37,426 nucleotides of DNA from an uncultured Bacteroidales bacterium. Lineage in GTDB: Bacteria > Bacteroidota > Bacteroidia > Bacteroidales > UBA932. The DNA lies in the NCBI GenBank assembly GCA_944322805.1, contig CALUQC010000104.1:1-37426 (forward strand). The letters are read 5' to 3'. This document shows, piece after piece, positions 8,005 to 17,300 of the stretch. The translations under genes were made by a program, and so were the position numbers. Positions within the stretch are counted from its first letter, which is position 1; each line of letters opens with the position of its first letter. The notes beneath the pieces were generated by a model that made no database searches, was not told the DNA's origin, and saw only the letters and a program-made list of their open reading frames with translations.

Positions 8005-8571
8005 ATGGCAACTACAGCTGATTTCAAAAACGGTCTTTACATCAATTATAACGGAAAACCTTGCTCGATAGTATGGTTCCAGCATGTAAAACCGGGTAAA
8101 GGTCCGGCTTTCGTCAAGACGAAACTGCGTAACCTCGAGAACGGACGTATTCTCGAAAACACGTTCACTGCCGGAGCAAAAATCGAGACTATCAATGTGG
8201 AAAGACGTCCTTACCAGTTCCTTTACAAGGATGAAGACGGATACAACTTCATGCACGAGGAGACGTTCGAGCAGATTCACCTCGACGAAAATCTCGTGGA
8301 TAATGCGGACCTCATGAAAGAGGGGCAGCACGTGGAAATGATGTTCCTTGCCGACGAGGAAAGGTGCCTCACCTGCGAGCTTCCGACCTATGTGGAACTG
8401 GAAGTGACTTATACCGAGCCTGCCGTAAAGGGTGACACGGCTTCCACGAGCGCTCTGAAAGAGGCTACTCTCGAGACAGGGGCAAAGATAATGGTGCCGC
8501 TTTTCATCAATCAGGGCGAGAAAATCAGGGTGAATACTACCGACAGGTCCTACGGGGAAAGGGTTAAATAA
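8005..8571 (+). CDS. efp: Translation elongation factor P
   Basis: The product is 188 aa, full length for EF-P, which binds between the P and E sites of the ribosome and relieves stalling at polyproline. The N-terminal KOW-like domain has ADFKNGLYINYNGKPCSIV, the tip loop VKPGKGPAF with Lys32 at the position modified in other bacteria, and KLRNLENGRILENTF. The OB domains contain RRPYQFLYKDEDGYNFMHEETFEQ, and the C-terminal signature GAKIMVPLFINQGEKIRVNT is clear. It has its own strong promoter. After the stop codon comes a 345-bp repeat-rich intergenic region starting with a branched hairpin. Confidence 0.97.
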   Translation: MATTADFKNGLYINYNGKPCSIVWFQHVKPGKGPAFVKTKLRNLENGRILENTFTAGAKIETINVERRPYQFLYKDEDGYNFMHEETFEQIHLDENLVDNADLMKEGQHVEMMFLADEERCLTCELPTYVELEVTYTEPAVKGDTASTSALKEATLETGAKIMVPLFINQGEKIRVNTTDRSYGERVK

Positions 8572-8596
8572 CCGGACCGGCGGATTTTTATTTACG

Positions 8597-8645
8597 GAGG
8601 AGCATGTTTCCTTTCGGACGAAATGGTCCGGGGAGCGTGCTCCTC
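8597..8645. repeat. Branched inverted repeat downstream of efp
   Basis: Outer arms GAGGAGCA (8597-8604) and TGCTCCTC (8638-8645) enclose an inner hairpin CGGAC (8615-8619)/GTCCG (8626-8630). No T run follows, so if it ends the efp transcript it is not a classical intrinsic terminator. Confidence 0.55.
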
Positions 8646-8689
8646 TGAAATATTATCATGGCGGAATGCAGAACGTTCGCCTGCCTGTC

Positions 8690-8724
8690 ATCTCGAGCGG
8701 AGCCGCAGGCGCAGTCGAGAGATC
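8690..8724. repeat. REP-like palindrome (TCTCGA...TCGAGA)
   Basis: ATCTCGAG at 8690-8697 is mirrored by TCGAGAGAT at 8715-8723 around a GC-rich centre. Short palindromes built on TCTCGA/TCGAGA are common intergenic elements in Bacteroidota genomes (general knowledge); here it abuts the partial element copy at 8738. Confidence 0.55.
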
Positions 8725-8737
8725 TCCTCTGTTTGCC

Positions 8738-8780
8738 TGACCGAAGTCCGAGTCCAGCCGGCAACGCCGCAGATCACCCG
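8738..8780 (-). repeat. 43-nt direct repeat, partial copy of hairpin element B
   Basis: These 43 nt are identical to 8866-8908, inside copy B, and include the variable linker and 7 nt of the outer arm. Identity through the locus-specific parts shows a recent local duplication of copy B rather than an independent family member. Confidence 0.85.
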
Positions 8781-8798
8781 CCTCCATCCATGATTCCA

Positions 8799-8922
8799 CT
8801 TTGATGCAGAAACGGGTGAGATGCAAGGCGCCAATGGCGAGGACGAGGGAGTTTACTTCCGTAAATGACCGAAGTCCGAGTCCAGCCGGCAACGCCGCAG
8901 ATCACCCGTTTCTGCATCAAAG
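8799..8922 (-). repeat. 124-nt hairpin element, copy B, at the lptB stop codon
   Basis: The outer arms 8799-8819 and 8902-8922 are perfectly complementary over 21 nt. The internal blocks, read on the minus strand, are 8901-8885 (TCTGCGGCGTTGCCGGC), 8870-8847 (contains TTTACGGAAGTAAA) and 8832-8820 (GGCGCCTTGCATC), the same as in copy A. Linkers 8871-8884 and 8833-8846 are also partly complementary (GGAC/GTCC, TGG/CCA). The gene-proximal arm overlaps the last codon and stop of lptB (8917-8919). Its total length of 124 nt equals that of copy A exactly. Confidence 0.87.
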
Positions 8923-9657
8923 AACGGCGGCGGAACGCTTCAAAACAAATGTCGACCCCAAATACTTCGTCCTCACCTCCTCATCGGCCGCAAGCTCCTC
9001 AGGCGTTCCGCTTTGAAGGATATTGCCTTCATAAAGAAGGTAGGCACGGTCGATGATAGCCAAGGTCTCGCCGACATTGTGGTCTGTGATGATGACGCCT
9101 ATATTCTTGTATTTGAGACGGGCTATAATATGCTGGATATCTTCGACGGCGATAGGGTCCACTCCGGCAAAAGGCTCGTCGAGAAGAATGAACTTGGGAT
9201 CGATAGCCAGGGCGCGGGCTATTTCGCAACGCCTTCTCTCTCCTCCGGAAAGCTGGATGCCGAGACTTTTCCGCACCTTGTGCAGATTGAATTCGTCGAT
9301 AAGGGATTCGAGCCGCTCTTTCCTTTCCGCCTTCGTGAATGAAGACATTTCCATTACGGAAAGTATATTGTTCTCCACGGTCATGCGCCTGAATACGGAA
9401 GCCTCCTGAGCAAGGTATCCCACTCCTTTCTGCGCCCTCTTGTACATCGGCAGTCCGGTGATGTCTTCGTCATCCAGATATATCTTTCCGCCGTTGGGGA
9501 CTATCAGTCCGGTTATCATGTAGAAACTGGTGGTCTTTCCGGCGCCGTTAGGTCCGAGGAAGCCGACGATTTCTCCCTGTTCCACCTCCATGGATACTCC
9601 TTTCACGACCGTTCTCGGTCCGTATTTCTTGACAAGATTTTCGCAACGAAGTTTCAT
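8917..9657 (-). CDS. lptB: LPS export ABC transporter ATP-binding protein LptB
   Basis: The product is 246 aa, the cytoplasmic ATPase that powers extraction of lipopolysaccharide from the inner membrane through LptFG. Features are Walker A GPNGAGKT (35-42), Q-loop Q84 in [10 protein letters not shown] (the LptB-type sequence), signature LSGGE (136-140), Walker B FILLDEP (156-162), [13 protein letters not shown] and H-loop H193. The [11 protein letters not shown] and [17 protein letters not shown] segments separate LptB from other ABC ATPases. The C-terminal tail (KRSAAVL) runs into the arm of hairpin element B, so its last residues may be altered by that insertion. It lies 48 bp downstream of dnaX and has its own -7 element at 9692-9699. 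Confidence 0.95.
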   Translation of the reverse strand: MKLRCENLVKKYGPRTVVKGVSMEVEQGEIVGFLGPNGAGKTTSFYMITGLIVPNGGKIYLDDEDITGLPMYKRAQKGVGYLAQEASVFRRMTVENNILSVMEMSSFTKAERKERLESLIDEFNLHKVRKSLGIQLSGGERRRCEIARALAIDPKFILLDEPFAGVDPIAVEDIQHIIARLKYKNIGVIITDHNVGETLAIIDRAYLLYEGNILQSGTPEELAADEEVRTKYLGSTFVLKRSAAVL

Positions 9658-9674
9658 CTGTATGTTCCATTGGT

Positions 9675-9699
9675 TGTCCGGCGACCGGACACAAATTTA
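9675..9699 (-). promoter_or_regulatory. lptB promoter -7 element with adjacent small hairpin
   Basis: On the minus strand TAAATTTG (9699-9692) is a perfect -7 element. Immediately downstream TGTCCGG/CCGGACA (9675-9681 and 9685-9691) forms a 7-bp stem with a 3-nt loop, around the expected start site. No -33 TTTG at the usual spacing was found. Confidence 0.45.
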
Positions 9700-9705
9700 T
9701 TCATT

Positions 9706-11448
9706 CTATCTGACGTCCAGTCCGAAATCCGACACCAAATTCCGCACCTCGTCGTTTTTCGCCATCAGATCCTTGGCCTTTTCGCTCGGCATGTAAACGG
9801 TCTGCTGCCGTTCTTCTTCCGGCGTCACATCCACCCTCAGTTTAATGCCGGTATCGCCGGACACCTGACGGAACTTCCCTTCCAGTTCATGAAGGAGCTT
9901 GCTCTCGATCCAGTCTTTCTGGGCATCGTTCAGGACGCTGAATGTAAGGCAGCGCACCCCGTTTTCCGACGAAATGGAGAGTTTCGAAGCACTCAAGGTA
10001 TTGCTCAGACGCGGCTTGGAAGCATACTGCGCCACCAAGTCCGGCCATTTTTCCATGATTTCCCCGTCGGTCAGTGACTGTGTTTTACCGGCATTGGCAT
10101 CCGTATCGCCGCGGACGGCAGATCCGGGAGTGTTGTCAATAATGGAATTCAGCGAAAAGGCCGAAGACTTTCCGGCCGCCCCGCGGGCCTTCCTCGGCTG
10201 CGGTGCAGGTGCCGCAGATGCCGCCGGGGCAGCGGCAGGAGCCTGGACCGGACGGGATTCAGCAGCCGCAGGCGATGCCGGTGCTGCGTGTACCGGTGCA
10301 GGCCGGACTGCGGGAGCGGCAGCGGCAGGCTGGACAGCCTGCTGTCCCGAGAGTCTGGAAGTCAGCATGCTGAGTTTCATCAGCGTCAATTCTATCAGAA
10401 ACCGCGGATTGATGCTGGACCGGTAGGCGGACTCGCATTGCACGGTAATATTCATCGCCTCGTAAATAAACGGCAGAGAGCACCGTGCAGCCTGTTCGGC
10501 GTACCGTTTCTTCAATGAATCAGGCAGTTCCAGCAATGCCTCGAGCCCGGATGTCCTGCTGACAAGCAGGTCCCGGAAATGGGAACTAAGGGCCGAAACG
10601 AAATGCAGGGCATTGAATCCCTTGGCCAGAATCTCGTCGAATTTGAGGAATGCCGTCTTGTAATCCCCGGACAGGAAAGCATCCGTCAGAGAAAAGGAAT
10701 ACTCGTAGTCGAGCACATTGAGATTCTTGATGACCTCCTCATATTTCACCGTCCTGCCGCAGAACGCCACGGTCTGGTCGAATATGGTCAGGGCGTCGCG
10801 CATTGCCCCGTCAGCCTTCATCGCTATCACATGCAGCGACTCGTCATCGATATCCACGCCCTCCTTTTCGGCTATCATTTTCAGATTGCCGACGATGCCT
10901 TCCACCGAAATCCTGTTGAAATCGTAGGTCTGGCAGCGGGACAGGATAGTAGGAAGTATCTTGTGCTTTTCGGTCGTGGCCAATATGAAGATGGCATATG
11001 CGGGAGGCTCCTCCAGCGTTTTCAGAAATGCGTTGAAAGCCGAAGAACTCAGCATGTGCACCTCGTCGATGATATAAACGCTGTACTTCCCTGTCTGGGG
11101 AGGTATGCGCACCTGGTCTATAAGCGCCTTGATGTCATCCACCCCGTTGTTCGAAGCCGCATCCAGTTCATGAATGCAGTAGGAACGCCCCTCGGCAAAG
11201 GAAAGGCAGGATTCGCATTTGCCGCAAGGCTCCATGTCCGGTCCCGGATCCGCGCAGTTTATGGTCTTCGCGAAAATCCTGGCGGTGCTGGTCTTCCCTA
11301 CTCCCCTCGGTCCGCAGAACAGATAGGCATGCGCCAACTGCCCCCGTTTGATGGAATTTTTCAGGGTCCTGGCTATATTTTCCTGTCCGACAAGCGACTC
11401 GAAACTGTCGGGCCGGTATTTTCTGGCTGATACAATATATTCTGACAT
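9706..11448 (-). CDS. dnaX: DNA polymerase III subunit gamma/tau
   Basis: The product is 580 aa, the clamp-loader ATPase of the replisome. It has RKYRPDSFESLVGQ at the N-terminus and Walker A GPRGVGKT (46-53). Zinc-binding cysteines are C65, C75, C78 and C81, Walker B is YIIDEVHM (125-132), and LEEPP and ATTEKHKILPTILSRCQ lead to the SRC sensor (170-172). An Ala/Pro-rich linker at about 370-430 precedes a C-terminal tau-like domain containing WPDLVAQYASKPRLSNTL. The ATG at 11448 is preferred over a TTG three codons upstream, since MSEYIVSARKYRP is the usual N-terminus and the TTG lies inside the promoter element. No slippery heptamer for a shorter gamma form was noticed. lptB follows on the same strand. 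Confidence 0.95.
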   Translation of the reverse strand: MSEYIVSARKYRPDSFESLVGQENIARTLKNSIKRGQLAHAYLFCGPRGVGKTSTARIFAKTINCADPGPDMEPCGKCESCLSFAEGRSYCIHELDAASNNGVDDIKALIDQVRIPPQTGKYSVYIIDEVHMLSSSAFNAFLKTLEEPPAYAIFILATTEKHKILPTILSRCQTYDFNRISVEGIVGNLKMIAEKEGVDIDDESLHVIAMKADGAMRDALTIFDQTVAFCGRTVKYEEVIKNLNVLDYEYSFSLTDAFLSGDYKTAFLKFDEILAKGFNALHFVSALSSHFRDLLVSRTSGLEALLELPDSLKKRYAEQAARCSLPFIYEAMNITVQCESAYRSSINPRFLIELTLMKLSMLTSRLSGQQAVQPAAAAPAVRPAPVHAAPASPAAAESRPVQAPAAAPAASAAPAPQPRKARGAAGKSSAFSLNSIIDNTPGSAVRGDTDANAGKTQSLTDGEIMEKWPDLVAQYASKPRLSNTLSASKLSISSENGVRCLTFSVLNDAQKDWIESKLLHELEGKFRQVSGDTGIKLRVDVTPEEERQQTVYMPSEKAKDLMAKNDEVRNLVSDFGLDVR

Positions 11449-11454
11449 ATCCTG

Positions 11455-11462
11455 CAAAAGTA
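11455..11462 (-). promoter_or_regulatory. -7 promoter element for dnaX
   Basis: Minus-strand TACTTTTG is a perfect TAnnTTTG, ending only 6 nt before the dnaX ATG. If used, the transcript would be leaderless or nearly so. It is back to back with the plus-strand element at 11487-11494. Confidence 0.55.
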
Positions 11463-11486
11463 AGTATAATTTTCGGAAACAGTTTC

Positions 11487-11494
11487 TATATTTG
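11487..11494 (+). promoter_or_regulatory. -7 promoter element for the gene at 11523
   Basis: TATATTTG matches TAnnTTTG exactly, 28 nt before the ATG at 11523. It forms a divergent promoter pair with the dnaX element. Confidence 0.55.
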
Positions 11495-11522
11495 CCGGGA
11501 AAATCTCAGATTCGGATTTCGT

Positions 11523-12371
11523 ATGATGTATAAAAGGATTGTCATATTCATTGCGGCGGCATTAATGCCTTTGCTCGCATCGGCCCAGGCACAGATCGAC
11601 ACAAAGAAAATGAAGATAGAGGACTTCACCGAAAAGACCACGAAGGTGGTGCTTACGGGCAATCTCTTTTTCGACCAGGTCTTCAAGGACGAGATTCAGA
11701 ACAGGTGGAGAATCTCTCCTTTCGAATTCTGCTCGATGGCGGAGTTCGAAAAAATCAAGACAGACGACTCATACTATTTTCTAATGATGGTAAAGGAGCA
11801 GTTCAGGAAAGAATCCGAGCCGGGGCTTGCGGTGCTGTCCGTGATGAAAGGCGGGGAGGCGGCTTCCCGGGGTCTGAACAGGATGCTCGACGTGGTGACA
11901 GTGCCTCTGATGTCGGCAGAAAATCCTTCCGGAAGGGAATTCGTCCTGCTTCCGGCACTGATAGATATCCTCCAGGAACACATTCTGCTGTCCATGGAGC
12001 GCGACATTGCGGCATATTCCGGGCTGAGCAACTACACCATGAATCTCAGCCGGTCGGAAGGCATGAAGATAGTCTTTGCCGAGGATGACCTGTCAGACGC
12101 CATCACGGAAAAGGTACGCAAAGTGTATTTCAGGAACGGAATCGAGGTCATGGACACGGATTCTGCAGACGAACTGATGATGTCGCATACGCCGGAGACA
12201 TTGGTCAGTTTCACGGTATATCCTTCGGACTGGAAAAAAGGCTCGTACTGCTACAAGATGCTCATAGATGCCGCCACACACGAACTTTACTATTACAGGA
12301 GGCACAAGCTCTCGACCAAATTCGGACCCGGCTTCCTGCTTGAGGACATAAACAGGATAGCCACGAGGTAA
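11523..12371 (+). CDS. Secreted protein of unknown function
   Basis: The product is 282 aa with a clear Sec signal peptide: basic MMYKR, a hydrophobic stretch IVIFIAAALMPLLA, and cleavage probably after ASA before QAQ. The mature part, starting DTKKMKIEDFTEKTTKVVLTGNLFFDQVFKDEI, is a mixed alpha/beta sequence rich in charged residues. It has no catalytic motif, repeat or membrane helix that I recognise. The C-terminal half has KVYFRNGIEVM, a tyrosine-rich SYCYKMLIDAATHELYYYRRHKL strand pair, and ends near GFLLEDINRIATR. It is probably a periplasmic protein conserved only in Bacteroidota. It starts an operon with an M16 peptidase and an O-methyltransferase, but I see no functional link. The start could also be the second ATG at 11526. 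Confidence 0.75.
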   Translation: MMYKRIVIFIAAALMPLLASAQAQIDTKKMKIEDFTEKTTKVVLTGNLFFDQVFKDEIQNRWRISPFEFCSMAEFEKIKTDDSYYFLMMVKEQFRKESEPGLAVLSVMKGGEAASRGLNRMLDVVTVPLMSAENPSGREFVLLPALIDILQEHILLSMERDIAAYSGLSNYTMNLSRSEGMKIVFAEDDLSDAITEKVRKVYFRNGIEVMDTDSADELMMSHTPETLVSFTVYPSDWKKGSYCYKMLIDAATHELYYYRRHKLSTKFGPGFLLEDINRIATR

Positions 12372-12393
12372 TCCACAGGGACGCTTGCAGGAT

Positions 12394-13671
12394 ATGAGGT
12401 ACGGAAAGACAGGCTGCGGACTGCAATACGCCGTGAGAAAATCAGGCTCGGCGGCGGCTTATTGCGCATTGAGCATCAAATGCGGGACAAGGGATGAGGA
12501 AGGCTTCCACTCCGGAATAGCCCATTTCACGGAACACGCCATATTCAAGGGGGCCGGGAAGAAAAGCGCATCGGTCATAAACAGCTACATAGACAAACTC
12601 GGAGGCGAGCTGAACGCATTCACCACGAAAGAGGAGATTGTCCTTCACGCCACCGTGCTGAAAGAAGACCTGCCGAAAGCGGCCAACCTGCTGTTCGAGC
12701 TTGCCACCTCGCCCGTTTTCCCGGAGGCCGAAGTCGATATCGAAAAGGGCGTGATCATGGACGAAATCAATTCGTACAAGGATTCTCCGTCCGAAGACAT
12801 ATACGACAAGTTCGAGGAAATGATTTTCGAAGGCCACCCCCTTTCCCGTCCGATTCTCGGGACCATGGCTTCCGTGAAGAAAATCGGAGGCAGGGAGCTG
12901 TCGGAATTCGTCAGGGAAAAATTCACACCTGACAGGATGGCGTTCAGCATAGTCGCGGACATGGATGAAGGCAGGATGGAGAAATTCGTCGGAAGGATGG
13001 CTGACAAATGGCTGCGGGGCAATGATATTGGCCGGAATCCGGCCGACAATGGCGGTCAGGACGGCGGCATTCCCGCATCTTCCGGCACAAAACATTTTCC
13101 AGGCGCGCCATACGCCCGCAAATTCGACAAGACGGTCAGCAAGAAGAATCATCAGGTGAACTGCGTCATCGGAAGTCTCGGGCCTTCGCTCTATGAAGGG
13201 AAAGAACGGATAGCCACCATCCTGCTGTGCAACATTCTCGGCGGGCCGTCAAGCAATTCCATCCTGAACTATGAACTCAGGGAAAAGAACGGCTGGGTCT
13301 ACGGGGTGGAATGCACTTACACTCAATACTCGGACACAGGGATAGTCACGATTTGCCTCGGATGCGACAAGGAGAATATGGAGCGCTGCCTCAAGGCAAT
13401 CTCCCGGGAAACGGACAGACTGAAATCCGGGTTGCTGTCCGACAGGAAACTGGCAGCCGCGAAAAAACAGTTTCTCGGACAGATGGCGATAAGTTCCGAC
13501 AACGGTGAGACCCAGTGCATCGCCATGGGGAAAAGCCTGCTGGCATACGGCATGCTTCTGTCCGACGAAGATGCGAGGGCAAGGATCGAGGCTGTGACGG
13601 CGGAGGATATCCGCAGTGCAGCCTGCCGTGTCTTCGACGAGGCATCGCTATGCAGGCTCACGTATATTTAA
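12394..13671 (+). CDS. M16 (insulinase-family) zinc metallopeptidase
   Basis: The product is 425 aa, a single M16B-type unit pair. The inverted zinc motif is HFTEH (H44, E47, H48), followed exactly 76 residues later by the third ligand E124 in IMDEINSYKD, the HxxEH-x76-E pattern of the family. The C-terminal half carries REKNGWVYGVECTYTQYSDTG, equivalent to the R/Y substrate-positioning region. No signal peptide is present, so it should act in the cytoplasm. A Gly/Asn/Pro-rich stretch around residues 208-240 looks like a flexible linker between the two halves. The ATG at 12394 is used instead of a TTG three codons upstream. It starts 22 nt after the previous gene and is 17 nt before the methyltransferase gene. 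Confidence 0.9.
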   Translation: MRYGKTGCGLQYAVRKSGSAAAYCALSIKCGTRDEEGFHSGIAHFTEHAIFKGAGKKSASVINSYIDKLGGELNAFTTKEEIVLHATVLKEDLPKAANLLFELATSPVFPEAEVDIEKGVIMDEINSYKDSPSEDIYDKFEEMIFEGHPLSRPILGTMASVKKIGGRELSEFVREKFTPDRMAFSIVADMDEGRMEKFVGRMADKWLRGNDIGRNPADNGGQDGGIPASSGTKHFPGAPYARKFDKTVSKKNHQVNCVIGSLGPSLYEGKERIATILLCNILGGPSSNSILNYELREKNGWVYGVECTYTQYSDTGIVTICLGCDKENMERCLKAISRETDRLKSGLLSDRKLAAAKKQFLGQMAISSDNGETQCIAMGKSLLAYGMLLSDEDARARIEAVTAEDIRSAACRVFDEASLCRLTYI

Positions 13672-13688
13672 CGGAACAGCAGTAAGTT

Positions 13689-14345
13689 ATGGACAGGCTG
13701 AGCAGATATTTGGCGGAGCATTCCACCGGGCAGACCGAGGCTCTCGGATGGATAGAAAGGCAGACTCATGTCAGGACGAATCATGCGAGGATGCTTACGG
13801 GGGCCGTACAGGGCAGATTCCTGAAAATGCTGGTAGGAGCGCTATCGCCGGAAAGGGTCCTCGAAATAGGGACATTCACCGGATACTCTGCCGTCTGCAT
13901 GGCCATGTCATTGCCCGCCGGCGGGCACCTGGACACCCTTGAAATCAACGACGAACTCGAGGATCTTATCATGGAGGGCTTCGACAGGGCCGGAGTCGGG
14001 GAAAAGGTCAGCCTTATCATCGGAGACGCTAAGGAGAGTCTCGCCATGCTGCGGAAAGAAATCCTGGAAGACAGGGCCAGGCCGGAATACGACCTTGTCT
14101 ATATCGATGCGAACAAACGGGAATATCCCGAATATTACGGACTTGTATTCGACATCGTGAAGGCCGGAGGATATATCCTCGCAGACAACGTGCTATGGGA
14201 CGGTAAAGTCCTCGAAGACCCCATGCCAACCGACAGGCAGACACTCGGCATAGCGGAATTCAACGACATGGTGGCCCGGGACCCGCGGGTGGAATCGGTC
14301 ATCATCCCCGTACGTGACGGGCTGAATTTCATCAGGAAGCTGTAA
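13689..14345 (+). CDS. SAM-dependent O-methyltransferase (Methyltransf_3 / TrmR-like)
   Basis: The product is 218 aa, the normal size of small class I O-methyltransferases of the caffeoyl-CoA type. The SAM-binding motif VLEIGTFTGYSAV (57-69) is followed by the acidic loop LDTLEIND. The metal-dependent catalytic region LVYIDANKREYPEYY, GGYILADNVLWDGKV and the C-terminal IPVRDGLNFIRKL match the family, including TrmR, which methylates 5-hydroxyuridine in tRNA. The tRNA role is a possibility only; small-molecule substrates are equally compatible. It is in an operon-like run with the M16 peptidase upstream, and the PUL regulator begins 19 nt downstream, so that regulator may be partly read from here. 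Confidence 0.9.
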   Translation: MDRLSRYLAEHSTGQTEALGWIERQTHVRTNHARMLTGAVQGRFLKMLVGALSPERVLEIGTFTGYSAVCMAMSLPAGGHLDTLEINDELEDLIMEGFDRAGVGEKVSLIIGDAKESLAMLRKEILEDRARPEYDLVYIDANKREYPEYYGLVFDIVKAGGYILADNVLWDGKVLEDPMPTDRQTLGIAEFNDMVARDPRVESVIIPVRDGLNFIRKL

Positions 14346-14364
14346 GTTAACATTCATAATATTA

Positions 14365-17300
14365 ATGAATATCAGGAAAAACGTATTGTGCGCACTGGCA
14401 GCCGCAGTCTGGACGACAGCCGATGCACAGATGAACATGCGGCAGCTCTCCGTAAACGAAGGGTTGTCCCAGTATTGCGTCTCGGACATAGAGCAGGACA
14501 AATACGGTTTTATATGGCTCGCCACATTTGACGGACTGAACAGGTATGACGGCGCCGGAATAAACATATACAAGGAAAATCCTGACAAGCCGGGCTCCCT
14601 GAGTTCCAGCAGGATAAAATCCCTCTATTTCGACTACGGCTCGGACAGGCTTTTCGTAGGTACGGACGGAGGCGGATTGAATGTATATGACTATGTGACT
14701 GATACTTTCAAGTGCTATCATATCAGACACGGCAGCAACAAATGGTTTCCCGAGAATGACATCATCGACATATGCCCGGAAAAGGAAGGACGTATCTGGG
14801 TCGCCACGCGCAGGCACATATTCCTGGTGGACGTAGTAAATGAAGACATTACGGTAGCGCAGACCATTTCATACCCGACCAACCGCGTCATAAACTCTCT
14901 CGTCAGCATCGACGGGGCTCTCATTACGGTAGCAAGGCACCGGGCGGTCAAATACGTGTTGTCAGGCGGAAAATACATTTTAGACTCGGACATTCCCCTG
15001 CCGGAAAACGCTTCCGTCAACTCGGCCTTTACATGGAAAGACTGCCTGTATTTCGCCACGACGGACGGGATATACCGCCTTTACGACATGTATTCGGGAA
15101 ACAGGCTTGAAAAAATATCAATATCGTCCACCGGAATGCTGTCCGACAATGAAAACGTGTCGGCAATCAGGAAAAAGGACGATGAGTACATTTTTACGGT
15201 CGAAGGGAAAGGGCTCTACGGCATGGGAGAAAAGGATGGACGCGTAAGGCATATCGCCACGGGCAATGACAGTTTCTGGAAAGACAATACGGTCAGGAAT
15301 GCAATCATAGACAATTCCGGAATCATGTGGATAGCCTCGCAGAACAAGGGAGCGGGCTTCATCGACCTGGGACAGGTAGTCTACCGGAAGATAGATCTGT
15401 ACGGCGGAGAGCAGCCATGCATCACATCCCTGATGCTTACGCCGGACAACTCCCTGTGGATAGGGACAGAAACTAAAGGCCTGTTTGTCCGTGACAGTAC
15501 CGGAAATATCAGGAACATGCTGCATGGGCGAAGTCCGGTATCCGATATAAAATATTTCAGGGACGGCTCGGTCAAGACAGTGTATGACGACAAGGTATAT
15601 TCCATCGAGAACGGACGGGCAAGGGAAATTTTTCCGCTGCACTATGACTGGGCGGAGACGATGGGTAGCGTATTCAATGTCTGCGAAGACAGGTACGGGA
15701 CATTGTGGCTCGGATGCCGCAAAGGCGTCGCCGGAATCCTTCCTGACGGCAGCCACGTCATTTCAAGACTCGAAACGAGTTTCTTCATTAACGTAATACC
15801 GACAGCCGACGGCGAGGGGCTATGGGTATGCAGCGGGCGCAGCGGACTTATCAGGTACAGCATAAACAACGGAAAGTCCCTGAGCATCGTAAAACATTAT
15901 ACCAACTCCGCCGCAGACACTTCCTCGATTTCGAGCAACACCGTATGGACGGTGTGCGAGACTTCCTCTGGAGATATCTATGCCGGTACGGAAATGGGGC
16001 TGGACATCATTGACTCCGGAACCCTTGCCCTGAAACGCAAGGGAGGGGGGATTTTATCGGAATCAAATATCTTCGCCATTCGTGAAGACAGTGCCGGCAT
16101 TCTTTGGATCAACACTTCACGCGGCATAGTCAGATACGACCCTGCCGACGGGAGCGAAAAGATATGCAACTCCTCCGACGGCCTTGTCAGCAGCTACATG
16201 ACACCGGCTGCGGCAATATCCGGGAAAGACACCCTGTATGTAGGGACGAACGAAGGGATAAACTGTTTTCATACCGCCGATTTTCCACAAAAGGACAATA
16301 CTCCCCCGCAGATAGCAGTTTCCGGGATCATGGCATTCGACAAGCCGATGACATTTGACAAGCCCGTAATGGACCTCACGGAAATAGTACTGCCACACTA
16401 TTGCAGCAGCATCACTTTCCGGCTTAGCGTCATGTCATACGCCAATCCCGAAAAGAACCGCTACGCCTACAGGCTGCTCGGATACGACGACCGGTGGACA
16501 TTAACCGGGGCTGCAAGTCCGTTCGCCGCTTTCAACAAGCTGAAAAAAGGACGTTACGTATTCGAATTCAAGGGGTGGGACAATGACAACCCTCTGTCTG
16601 CAAGCACCGTGAGCATCGGAATAGTCATAAGACCGGCATGGTGGAATACGGCTGCGGCATACTGCCTGTACGCACTGATATTCGCAGGACTCGCCTATCT
16701 GACGATAATGTATTTCAAATACAGGATACGGCAAAAGTCGGAAGCGGAAGCCAATGAAGCGAAAATCCGGTTTTACGACAATCTGACACATGAATTCAGG
16801 ACTCCGCTGACACTCGTGGCCGCTCCTCTTTCCGAACTTGCCGAAGACAAGGACCTGCCTGCGAAGGCGACGGAAAAAATCTCCATAATCAGGCGCAACG
16901 TCGACCGGCTGCTCGATCTGGCAAATCATTTTCTGGATCTCAGGAAGATAGACAGCAACAAAATGCCACTCACTGTCAGATACTCTGATATCGGGCTGAT
17001 AGTCAGGAATATCGTCTACAGGTTCGAGCCGATGGCGGAACACATGAAAATCGACCTTTCATGCAGCATTCAGGAAGAAAACATGTCAGGATGGGCTGAC
17101 GAGAACAAAATCACCACCATAGTGACCAATCTGCTTTCCAACGCGCTGAAATTCACCCCGCGGGACGGACATGTATCCGTGACCCTGACACGCAGCGGGA
17201 ACGAATACGTAATAGCGGTGGCAGATGACGGATGCGGCATATCAGGCAAGGACATGGACAATATTTTCGAACGTTTCTACCAGGTGGAAAAACGCCCCGT

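Noticed and set aside
10579..11430. 283-codon open frame antisense to dnaX
   Set aside because: It is opposite the conserved Walker and zinc motifs of DnaX with no recognisable product.
12385..12396. Identical 12-mer TTGCAGGATATG at the starts of the M16 gene and dnaX (11457-11446)
   Set aside because: It is tempting as a shared translation signal, but only two copies exist here and in dnaX part of it belongs to the -7 promoter element; probably coincidence.
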